64,000 nt of DNA from a virus. Below the pieces are notes generated by a model, which saw only the letters and a list, made by a program, of their open reading frames with translations, did no database searches and had not been told where the DNA came from. The first letter of the stretch is position 1. Each line of letters opens with the position of its first letter. Shown here piece by piece: positions 23,141 through 31,876 of this stretch. The DNA is taken from positions 1 through 64,000 of IMG/VR virus record IMGVR_UViG_3300049482_000116, one strand, 5' to 3'. The position numbers were made by a program, and so were the translations under genes.

Positions 23141-24738
23141 TGGCTGAATCAACAAAAGCCTTTACTGGCTCATCAGATTTAAGTTTGTGGTACAAGATCA
23201 GAGGCGGTGACACACTAAAACTCTCTGATATGCCTGAGATAGTTCCTCTTCGCTGGGTCTATTTTCGAGATAACTGGGAATTCTTAAAAGCAGACATCGT
23301 TAAGTTGATTCCATCTTACTTAGATCCTGACTTTCTAAATGCACAGATTAGAGATTTTTCAGACTTTATTACTAAACAGCGCACTAGCAGCAAGCAGATA
23401 AACCCATTTTCAGATAATATAGTTTATCATCGTTATTATGCTATTTTTGACAACATTAATATCGACTCTATTAATCTTACGAACGACGAGCAAGCAATCA
23501 TCGAGGCTAAGATTAATACGGTGAGCGCATACTCTAAAAATGATTTTTTACGTATTAAAAAGCAGCTCATAGATTACAGAGATAGAATAGCCGATGTAGG
23601 TGGATTAAGTGATCCTACTTACAATCAAGTATATGATAAAAGCTCAATTCCGCCTCAGATCAATGCTTCGACTGTAGAAGCAAACTTAATGGTATCAGTT
23701 CAACAAAATATCGGTTCTGTAGACTTTATCCTCGCTAACTTGTTTGCTGTTGATTCAGCTATCGATCCATTTGCTTTGGCTCGCGCTAATGCAAATAACC
23801 CAGATGTAAACATAGGGCAATATAAGTCAGGGCGTTTAGCTAGAATAAACTATGGCGAAGATCTACAAGGACTAGCTAATAGGTATTTAGGCAACCCAGA
23901 CAAGTGGATCGATATAGCGATTGCAAACGGTCTAAAGCCACCCTATATTGATGAAGTAGGCCAAAAATTAGCGTTACTTTCTAACGGTCAAGGCAACCAG
24001 ATCAACATTGCTCCAACCAACATTAACGGCAACCTTAATATAGATAAACTCTACATTAACCAAGTTATTCTTATCCAGAGTCTTGTCCAGGTGTTCCCAG
24101 AACAGCGCACGATTATAGATATACGTCAGATACCCGTATCAAACGAAATCATCCTAGAACTGGACGGGGAGCCAGATCTGAACAAGTATAAGGTGGCCGA
24201 AGGGGCAAGTATTCGTATTTTTGCTGCCAATACCGTTAATAGCAGTTTTTATGTGCTTATCCCCTCAGAGGAACCGCTAGACAACTCGCGTCAAGAAGAA
24301 GTGCCATGGTTTCTGGCTAAAAGTGCTACTGATGAGAAACGAGCTGGAATCGACCTTGCAATCGACGAAAGCGGCGAAATTAACTTTTCTACCAATGGTG
24401 ACCTTAAACTGTCCTATGGACTAGATAATGCTATTCAAGCTATGCGGCTAAAGATAGTCACTGAACTTGGTTCACTTAGATATCACCCTGATTTTGGTTT
24501 AGTTAACATTATTGGTAATAAAAATCAGAACTTAGATGAACTTAAGTCACTTTTAGTAGAATCTCTTACTAATCAGATTGGAATTGATAGTAGATTTGAC
24601 AGGATTGAGAGCTTGGATATTAGGTATTTAGTAGACAGTAATACTAATAATGCTGTGGCAGCAATGAATATCACTGTAGCAGTAAGATTAGCTGGAGGTT
24701 CTACGGTAGTACCAATTTCCTTCACTGTTGCTAAGTAA
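23140..24738 (+). CDS. Baseplate wedge protein with LysM-like and gp25-like domains, 532 aa
   Basis: The N-terminal 230 residues (MAESTKAFTGSSDLS) are of unknown fold. Around residues 235-270 a LysM-like segment reads YGEDLQGLANRYLGNPDKW. The C-terminal 125 residues look like the gp25/gpW wedge family: NFSTNGDLKLSYGLDNAIQA, then TELGSLRYHPDFG and a closing strand VPISFTV. In T4 gp25 and gp53 are separate wedge proteins; here a gp53-like LysM part and a gp25-like part appear joined in one chain. Confidence 0.7.
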   Translation: MAESTKAFTGSSDLSLWYKIRGGDTLKLSDMPEIVPLRWVYFRDNWEFLKADIVKLIPSYLDPDFLNAQIRDFSDFITKQRTSSKQINPFSDNIVYHRYYAIFDNINIDSINLTNDEQAIIEAKINTVSAYSKNDFLRIKKQLIDYRDRIADVGGLSDPTYNQVYDKSSIPPQINASTVEANLMVSVQQNIGSVDFILANLFAVDSAIDPFALARANANNPDVNIGQYKSGRLARINYGEDLQGLANRYLGNPDKWIDIAIANGLKPPYIDEVGQKLALLSNGQGNQINIAPTNINGNLNIDKLYINQVILIQSLVQVFPEQRTIIDIRQIPVSNEIILELDGEPDLNKYKVAEGASIRIFAANTVNSSFYVLIPSEEPLDNSRQEEVPWFLAKSATDEKRAGIDLAIDESGEINFSTNGDLKLSYGLDNAIQAMRLKIVTELGSLRYHPDFGLVNIIGNKNQNLDELKSLLVESLTNQIGIDSRFDRIESLDIRYLVDSNTNNAVAAMNITVAVRLAGGSTVVPISFTVAK

Positions 24739-24776
24739 TACTTGCGGTTAACATAGTACAATAGGATGTAAGCGCT

Positions 24777-27700
24777 ATGACCATTGAACTAAAGAGTTTT
24801 AATCAGATTTTAGGCGACATGATTCGCAAAATTATAAGCGAAACCCCATTAAACGATGTTAATGCGGGGTCAGTGCTGTTATCGCTGCTTGAAGCTTGCG
24901 CTTCCAATGACTTTGAAAATAATACAGCTATCTTAAATGTTCTTGAGCTGTTAAATATCGACGCTGTTAGAAACAATGACTTAGATGCGCGTGCCGGAGA
25001 TTATGGTTTAAAGCGTCTAACTGCAGTTAAGGCTTCGGGTCAGGTAAGGATCGCGAACACTAATATTACGAAGCGCTCAACTGGACTTTATGTAATTAAG
25101 CCGGCGCCTATCTCTGGCCAAACAACTCTGTATGTAAACAACACCACTGGTTGGGCTCCTTCTGGTACACTTTATATCGGACGCGGTACGGATTCATTTG
25201 AAGGCCCGATCCCTTATACCAGCATACTAGTATTTCCAACTTATTCACAGATTAACTTAGGCTCTGCTCTTCAGAAAGATCACCTTATCTCTGACAGTGT
25301 TATTGATTCTCAGGGCGAACCCGATCGACTCATTGCCTCAGGTACAGTTGTTAAGATTCCTGCGAACAATCAAAATCCTGAAATAAAGTACGTAACGCTT
25401 CGCGACTCTGTTATTGCTGCCGGTGAAGACAATGTAACCAACGTAGATGTTATTGCTATTGTTCCTGGTTCTGCCGGCAATGCGCAGATTAATACCATTA
25501 CTCAATTTGACACGCTTCCGTTCATAGGAGCTGCGGTATCTAATACGTCGTCTTTTTCTAATGGGACAGATGTTGAAACTGATACTCAGCTTCGTAACCG
25601 CATAAAGAGCTACGCCATCACGCTCGCTCGTGGTACTGCGCCTAGCATTATCTCTGCGGTTATTGGGGTCTCTGACCCGGACGACAGCAAGCAAGTCGCT
25701 TCGGCAGTGATCACCGAGCCTGTTAAGGTCGGAGACCCATCTATATTGTATATCGATGATGGTTCAGGATTTCAGCCTTCGTTCACTGGTCAATCTGTTG
25801 ACAACATGTTAGCTAATGCTAATGGTTCAGAAGAATTCTTACAACTGGCAAATTTTCCAGTTACTCGTCCTCAAGTAGTAAATGTCGTTGAAGGTCCATT
25901 TTCTATATCTGACTCTATGTTTTTAAGAGTAGCAGTTGATGGAGCAGAAGAAACTATTACTCTTTTAAGTTCACAATTTCAAAATATCTCGGCAGCTACT
26001 TCTGCAGAAATCATTGTAGCAATTAACGATCAATCTACTTTATTTAAAGCTCGCTTTACTAATAACTCAGCCAATATACTTCTTTATCCAGTAGCTCATG
26101 ATGCTGAGATAATTCAAGTGATCCCAATTCGCGAAACAGATACAGTCGCATTATATGTGAACAGTATCTTGAAGTTTCCTACAAATGAATTTAGCTATAT
26201 TGCTCTTTATCAAAACAGTACTCGGTTACGCGAAAAAGAAAAGACCGCAACAATCGAAACCGTAGCTTTTGCCTCATGGAATATCAGTGGTGGCGGAAAT
26301 CTAGTAATTGCAATAGATGGTACGCCGGCTCAAGATAGGACCTTTGCACTATCTGATTTTCCTGGAGCGTCTTCTTTTACTGGGCTAGCTCTTCAGGATT
26401 GGGTAGATGCTTTTAATGCAAAATACGCTGGTATTACTGCAGAAGCAACACCAAACCAGACGATGAAGATCTTATCTAATAAGTCTGGCAGCAGTAGCTC
26501 TCTTGTGGTTTCTGGTGGCACCTACTTAAACAAAATGCTTCCTGGACAAGACCTTAGTGCTCAAGGTCAAACTTCTCAATTTCAATTAAATAGACAAACT
26601 GGCAACATACGAATTCTTACAGATATTGTAACTGGCGACAGTGTAACAGCTGGTGTCGAGGATGCAAAAGGTTTTGCGGTTTCATCTGAAACTACTTCTG
26701 GCACGTACAATGTATCTAACGATGCATTTGGCAGACCAGCAGAAATCGTTATTGCGGTCGATTCTACTGAATGTTCACCTCGCTCTGTTCCATTGATCGT
26801 TGGAGCTACAATCTCTATCTCAGATCAGGGTTCAAGTGTCATGAGAATCATGAGCTCTACTCTAGATGCGTTTAGCTCTCTGCAGCCAGGTGACTTTATT
26901 TACCTAATTCGTCGTACATCAGGCTGGGTAAGCAATGCAAACGCTGGATTATATAAGATTGTTAGCAAGGGTCCACATTTAACCGCTAATGCTGACTCTT
27001 ATGTTGAAGTATTAAACGACACAATTGTAGCTGAAACCGTATCGATTGCAGACAGCACTGATATCAAGGCATTTAAAACAGATGCATATCCCCAGATTTG
27101 GCGCGGATCTTACGCAGCAAATCCACCAGCTGAGACCATTAGCGATCTAGTAGCATCTATAAATACATCAATTCTTGGAGTTCGAGCAACTATTTTCCGC
27201 TCTAATAGTATTAAGATTACTTCTACTACAGAAGATGGTGGATCTATATCCTTGCCGATTGTAGTTGGAAATGCCGCATCTCTATTTACACAAACAGACT
27301 CTGCTCAATTTGGCAATCCATCTCATATTGCTAATCGCGTATCAGATAAATCACTGTTTGGAATGTTTCGACGCTCTTTAGCTACCGCAACGAACGTATG
27401 GCTAGATCGTCATACTTATACTGATATAAAAGGCCCTCTTTCAAGTAACGCTGTACCTGATTCATCGCCTTATTCTGCAACATATTCTGAGACAGTTGCT
27501 GCTAGTGGCGTATTAACTCCAACTAATGTTGGATACCCAGATATCCTATCCTTTACAAGAGGGAATAACCGCAACTTACTAAGATCTGTTAAAGCCAAGA
27601 TTGTTACGGATTCCGTCGGCACACAGCAAGGAATTCCTCGTACAGAGTTTGACCATATTATAGGCGATGAAGTCCAATTGATGGACTCTCTCAAATTTGC

Positions 27701-30700
27701 TGCAGACGACTCTATTGTATTCATATTAGATAAAGATGTAGCTACAAAGACTGTAGACATTAAGATTTCTCGTACAGGCCAAGTTAATTCTGGCTCTAAT
27801 ATGCTGTCATTCCCTCCAACTACGACTGAGTTTTCTGCAAACGATGTCGACAATGAACCGGGAATTGATTTTTCGAATGCAAACGTCTGGTCTACTACGA
27901 TTAATAATACTAAATTTGATGACTATGCAGTTCTAATGCGCGCACGTAATTGGTACTCTACTGGCGGCGTATCTGGTCTAGGTGGAAAACTTATTGTTCG
28001 TTCATATCAATATGGCGCAAACGGTGACAAAATGCGTTTCAATATTCGATATCCTCAAACGCCGAATCAGCTACCTACTACTATATTAGCTAACACCCCT
28101 TCTCATAGTCTGTTCTCTTACTTCTTTGGTTCACAGGCTGACCGTATTACTGCAGTTGCTGTCAATGACACCATCTCTGTATCTGGTCCTTATCCAGATA
28201 CTTCAACAAACTTCCCTAATGGTGTAGTTTCAACTGGTAACTACTTTGATTACACTTTCTCTGGTGGCAGCTTTGCCGGTGTTCAAGTAGGCGATGTTTT
28301 ATCTATTCAAGATGGAGCAGGAATAAGTACTTTCAATCGCGGAGCATTCCGTGTCGCAGCTAAATCCGGACAAACGTTGCGTGTTTTTAATACTAACGCA
28401 TCTACAACTGCTGCAGGCACACCAGAGATCAGCGTATTTACTACTATTGCAGATGTCATTGGAACACCTTCTACGGTAACAATTACAACTACTTCTGCAG
28501 TCACCTTAGATGGAACATACTTCACAATGTATGATAATGCCGGATCTGTTAAGGTCTGGTTTGACCTCGACAACAATGGGACATCTGAGCCAGTTTCACC
28601 AGCACATGACCGCACAATTAAGGTTGCTACACTTGTAACGGGTGACACCGCTACGGTCGTGGCTACAAAAATTGCTGCATATCTATCTAATGATTCAGCT
28701 TTTTTAAACGTATTTAGCACACCTACTCAAGTTATTTTTGACATGGCACAAAATGGACCAGTTGCTAGTCCTATAGATGGAACGCCGGCAACAACCTTTG
28801 TGTTTGCAGTATCTCCAGGTACAGCTGACGTTTCACTTGATGGAAAATATATCATTATTCATGATGATATTGGATCTGTTGCAGTGTGGTTCGACGTCGG
28901 CAATGATGGCACATCTGAGCCATTTCATGGAGCAGATCGCTCTATTCGCTGTGGTTTGATTAATTATGGAGATTCAGCTTCAGTAGTCGCTGCTGCAATA
29001 GCTACAATTGTTAATGCACAGATTAAATTTAATGCATCAGCTTTAGGCAATCAACTTACAATTACAACTACATTTAATGCTAATACTCCAAGCGCAAACG
29101 TTGGTACGTCTACATTTCCAAGTGTTGTGATCACAAATGGTTCGCTGTCTGGTGCAGAATTAATCACCAATCCTACTCAAATCCATATTTTTCCTATCAT
29201 TGGAAAAACAGCTCAAGAGATTGCAGACAAGGTTAACGAAAAGAGTATCTTAAGGCTTGCTGTCGTAGGAGTTGGAACACTTACTATCGATAAATCTACT
29301 GAAGAAGATGACTACGTATATGGCGGTAATTCTTCTGCTCTTGGTTACGGTCATAACCCTTCTATTGCTGCAGATAGAGATCACATTAAGCTATATGATG
29401 GAATCAATTGGGTAAAAACTTTTACCAACATAAACCCAAACTTTACGCTAAAAACGACCTTAACCCTTAACGGCGTAGCACCATCTGTCTATCAGATGAA
29501 CACGGCTCCAAACGAAGATCTTTCAACCGGTGAATTCTTTAAACTTGTTCCAACAACTGTAAAGAACGTTCAGCATCATCTCACTCAGAAAGCTCTATCT
29601 CAACTACCAATTATTTCTACAGTTGATATTTCTAATGCAGGTAAAAATGTTCAGATTAAATCAAAAGAACTTGGCTCAACTGGAGCGCTAGAGATTGTTG
29701 GCGGTAGAGCTAATAAGGCACAAGCTTATATCATAGGAGAATCTGAGGTTGCTTCTGATGTGAGTGGAAACTACTTAGAACTTAAGATCCCTGCTTTTCC
29801 TGATACTTTTAATCGTGGTGATATTGTCCGTATCGAGAACACATCTGGAGTTAAAAGATTTAGTCGACTAAATGCTACTGACTCTGTATCTGTAACTGTT
29901 CCTGCAGCAAACACTGTTGAATATAACTATGATGCCAAGGATACAAACTTTACGGCTGGTACTACATTCACTATTACTGATGTTTCTGCGTCTTACAGTC
30001 GTCCTGCTGGCACAGTGTGGCGCTGGACTCACGGTGGCGGAGGAGCTTCTTTAGCAGATGTTGTAGCAGGTGATTTAGTTGTAGCATATGGTTCATTAAG
30101 CGGATGGGCACAAGGAAACAAGGCTGGAGTAACTGGTGATGCTAATGTGGCGGGTCTGCCTATAATTAACGTCAATGATTCTTCAAATTGGTTTGATGTA
30201 GTTAATCCTCATGGCCGTTCTATGGTTTCTACGGCAATGGGCTCCGGCACTGTTCAAATCAATCCTACTCCTATTATAAAATGGAATCTTGATCATGCTG
30301 CCCCTGCTCATGTCTTGAGCATTGTTCGTTCATCTAATATAGCAACTCTAAGCACAACTACAGCGCATGGTCTTAGTTCAGGCGACAGCATTCAATTGAA
30401 TGATAGTGACGCATTAACAGATGGAGTTTATGGTCCAGTAACAGTTTTAAGTCCAATTCAGTTAACATTTGCAAGCGTAGGAGCAAACTTTTCTGAAGCA
30501 GATGTGAGTGCAAGTATAACAAACAGTGCAAAAGCTCGAACTCGCTACAGAATTGAGCAATTAGGCTTTAACGGTCTTACTCGCTTAGTTCGCCAAGACG
30601 GCGATTCTCCTAGATTTACTGATTGTGGTGTCGCTGTAGATGACTATATGGTCATTGCCGGAAATAGCTTCCTAGCAAACAATAACGGTCGTTTCCGTGT

Positions 30701-31874
30701 TCTTGCTGTAGATTCAGAATCTGTTCTTTTCTTAAATGATCAGTCTACAGACGAGATCAACACAGTTGTAAACTTTAATAATAAAGGTTTCTTAGCTACT
30801 TGGACAGCAAACAGCAACTTAGTTACTGGCGTAGTAGGAACATTTAAGCACGTTTCGGTGGGCGACTGGGTTAAAAAAGATGAAGATCCAGAGTCTTCTT
30901 ATCGTCAAGTAACAAGTATGAATGCGGCTCCAGCTGCAGCTACACAGATCTCGCTTGGTGCTAACTATGTTGGTAATAGCTCTATAGCGGCAGGTGTTGC
31001 CTATAACCAGCTAACCGGCTACGATCAAGGTGTCTATCTCGATAATGTGGACGACATTGCTTTTTATGAAGGTGATTCTGTAGTAAACGGCGACACATTG
31101 TTTATTCAAAACATTGTCAATGCTAATTGGTTTAGTCCACAGAATATCGGTAGCTTCCAGATTGTTGAATCTGGTACAAATGGCACTACATTTAAGCCTT
31201 TCTTACGTATAACTAATTCGGCCGGTATTGCTGAAAATACTAGATTAATCTCTATAGACACAGCTGGCTTCTACTTAATCGAAGGATTAAACAGTAAGTT
31301 TTATACTTATCGCCAAGTAGAACACGCTGTTATAGATGATCTAAACGATGAACGTCGTTCGCTTTTCTTAACACCTTCTAATAGATCTTATAAATTTTCT
31401 GAAGCTAATGCGACGTCTATCACTCACTCTGCTAAGCTTGGGTACAACACTAATGTCACTATCGGTGTTGATGGATATCTTTATTACACAGGTCTCTTAA
31501 GGAGAGTTCAGCGTATCGTTGATGGATTTGAACCTGATGCAGAAACGTTTCCTGGACGCAGAGCGGTTGGTGGCTTTATCGAAACTCTACCTCCACTTAT
31601 CAAGAACATTATTCTTACTATTAATGTGACTACAGATGAAGGCGTGAACTTAGGTAATATCTCTAATAATATCAAGTCGACGATCATTAACTACATCCAA
31701 CAAGATCTTGGCGTAGGTCAGGATGTAATCTTGTCGGAGATAATTGCAGCAGTAATGCAGATCAAAGGTGTAGCAGCAGTAACTTTTACCAACCCTGTAC
31801 CTAGTACGGAACGTATAACTGTAGCTAGTAACGAAAAAGCAACAATAAGTACAGAAAACATTGGAATTGCTTAA
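24777..31874 (+). CDS. Giant J-like baseplate wedge protein, 2365 aa
   Basis: AGGATG precedes ATG 24777. The first 330 residues match the baseplate J/gp6 type: GSVLLSLLEACASNDFENN, LDARAGDYGLKR, and ETDTQLRNRIKSYAITLARG. The last 120 residues match the C-terminal J domain (LGVGQDVILSEIIAAVMQIK). Between them lie about 1900 residues of beta-rich repeats not found in ordinary J proteins of 300-650 residues. Two repeats of about 105 residues are tandem copies (LDGTYFTMYDNAGSVKVWFD and LDGKYIIIHDDIGSVAVWFD). The insertion probably forms arms or surface domains at the baseplate rim. Confidence 0.75.
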   Translation: MTIELKSFNQILGDMIRKIISETPLNDVNAGSVLLSLLEACASNDFENNTAILNVLELLNIDAVRNNDLDARAGDYGLKRLTAVKASGQVRIANTNITKRSTGLYVIKPAPISGQTTLYVNNTTGWAPSGTLYIGRGTDSFEGPIPYTSILVFPTYSQINLGSALQKDHLISDSVIDSQGEPDRLIASGTVVKIPANNQNPEIKYVTLRDSVIAAGEDNVTNVDVIAIVPGSAGNAQINTITQFDTLPFIGAAVSNTSSFSNGTDVETDTQLRNRIKSYAITLARGTAPSIISAVIGVSDPDDSKQVASAVITEPVKVGDPSILYIDDGSGFQPSFTGQSVDNMLANANGSEEFLQLANFPVTRPQVVNVVEGPFSISDSMFLRVAVDGAEETITLLSSQFQNISAATSAEIIVAINDQSTLFKARFTNNSANILLYPVAHDAEIIQVIPIRETDTVALYVNSILKFPTNEFSYIALYQNSTRLREKEKTATIETVAFASWNISGGGNLVIAIDGTPAQDRTFALSDFPGASSFTGLALQDWVDAFNAKYAGITAEATPNQTMKILSNKSGSSSSLVVSGGTYLNKMLPGQDLSAQGQTSQFQLNRQTGNIRILTDIVTGDSVTAGVEDAKGFAVSSETTSGTYNVSNDAFGRPAEIVIAVDSTECSPRSVPLIVGATISISDQGSSVMRIMSSTLDAFSSLQPGDFIYLIRRTSGWVSNANAGLYKIVSKGPHLTANADSYVEVLNDTIVAETVSIADSTDIKAFKTDAYPQIWRGSYAANPPAETISDLVASINTSILGVRATIFRSNSIKITSTTEDGGSISLPIVVGNAASLFTQTDSAQFGNPSHIANRVSDKSLFGMFRRSLATATNVWLDRHTYTDIKGPLSSNAVPDSSPYSATYSETVAASGVLTPTNVGYPDILSFTRGNNRNLLRSVKAKIVTDSVGTQQGIPRTEFDHIIGDEVQLMDSLKFAADDSIVFILDKDVATKTVDIKISRTGQVNSGSNMLSFPPTTTEFSANDVDNEPGIDFSNANVWSTTINNTKFDDYAVLMRARNWYSTGGVSGLGGKLIVRSYQYGANGDKMRFNIRYPQTPNQLPTTILANTPSHSLFSYFFGSQADRITAVAVNDTISVSGPYPDTSTNFPNGVVSTGNYFDYTFSGGSFAGVQVGDVLSIQDGAGISTFNRGAFRVAAKSGQTLRVFNTNASTTAAGTPEISVFTTIADVIGTPSTVTITTTSAVTLDGTYFTMYDNAGSVKVWFDLDNNGTSEPVSPAHDRTIKVATLVTGDTATVVATKIAAYLSNDSAFLNVFSTPTQVIFDMAQNGPVASPIDGTPATTFVFAVSPGTADVSLDGKYIIIHDDIGSVAVWFDVGNDGTSEPFHGADRSIRCGLINYGDSASVVAAAIATIVNAQIKFNASALGNQLTITTTFNANTPSANVGTSTFPSVVITNGSLSGAELITNPTQIHIFPIIGKTAQEIADKVNEKSILRLAVVGVGTLTIDKSTEEDDYVYGGNSSALGYGHNPSIAADRDHIKLYDGINWVKTFTNINPNFTLKTTLTLNGVAPSVYQMNTAPNEDLSTGEFFKLVPTTVKNVQHHLTQKALSQLPIISTVDISNAGKNVQIKSKELGSTGALEIVGGRANKAQAYIIGESEVASDVSGNYLELKIPAFPDTFNRGDIVRIENTSGVKRFSRLNATDSVSVTVPAANTVEYNYDAKDTNFTAGTTFTITDVSASYSRPAGTVWRWTHGGGGASLADVVAGDLVVAYGSLSGWAQGNKAGVTGDANVAGLPIINVNDSSNWFDVVNPHGRSMVSTAMGSGTVQINPTPIIKWNLDHAAPAHVLSIVRSSNIATLSTTTAHGLSSGDSIQLNDSDALTDGVYGPVTVLSPIQLTFASVGANFSEADVSASITNSAKARTRYRIEQLGFNGLTRLVRQDGDSPRFTDCGVAVDDYMVIAGNSFLANNNGRFRVLAVDSESVLFLNDQSTDEINTVVNFNNKGFLATWTANSNLVTGVVGTFKHVSVGDWVKKDEDPESSYRQVTSMNAAPAAATQISLGANYVGNSSIAAGVAYNQLTGYDQGVYLDNVDDIAFYEGDSVVNGDTLFIQNIVNANWFSPQNIGSFQIVESGTNGTTFKPFLRITNSAGIAENTRLISIDTAGFYLIEGLNSKFYTYRQVEHAVIDDLNDERRSLFLTPSNRSYKFSEANATSITHSAKLGYNTNVTIGVDGYLYYTGLLRRVQRIVDGFEPDAETFPGRRAVGGFIETLPPLIKNIILTINVTTDEGVNLGNISNNIKSTIINYIQQDLGVGQDVILSEIIAAVMQIKGVAAVTFTNPVPSTERITVASNEKATISTENIGIA

Positions 31875-31876
31875 TC

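Noticed and set aside
25338-25694. Antisense reading frame opposite the J-like gene
   Set aside because: It is the mirror of a strongly coding region, with no ribosome site and an Arg/Asn-biased composition typical of a shadow frame.
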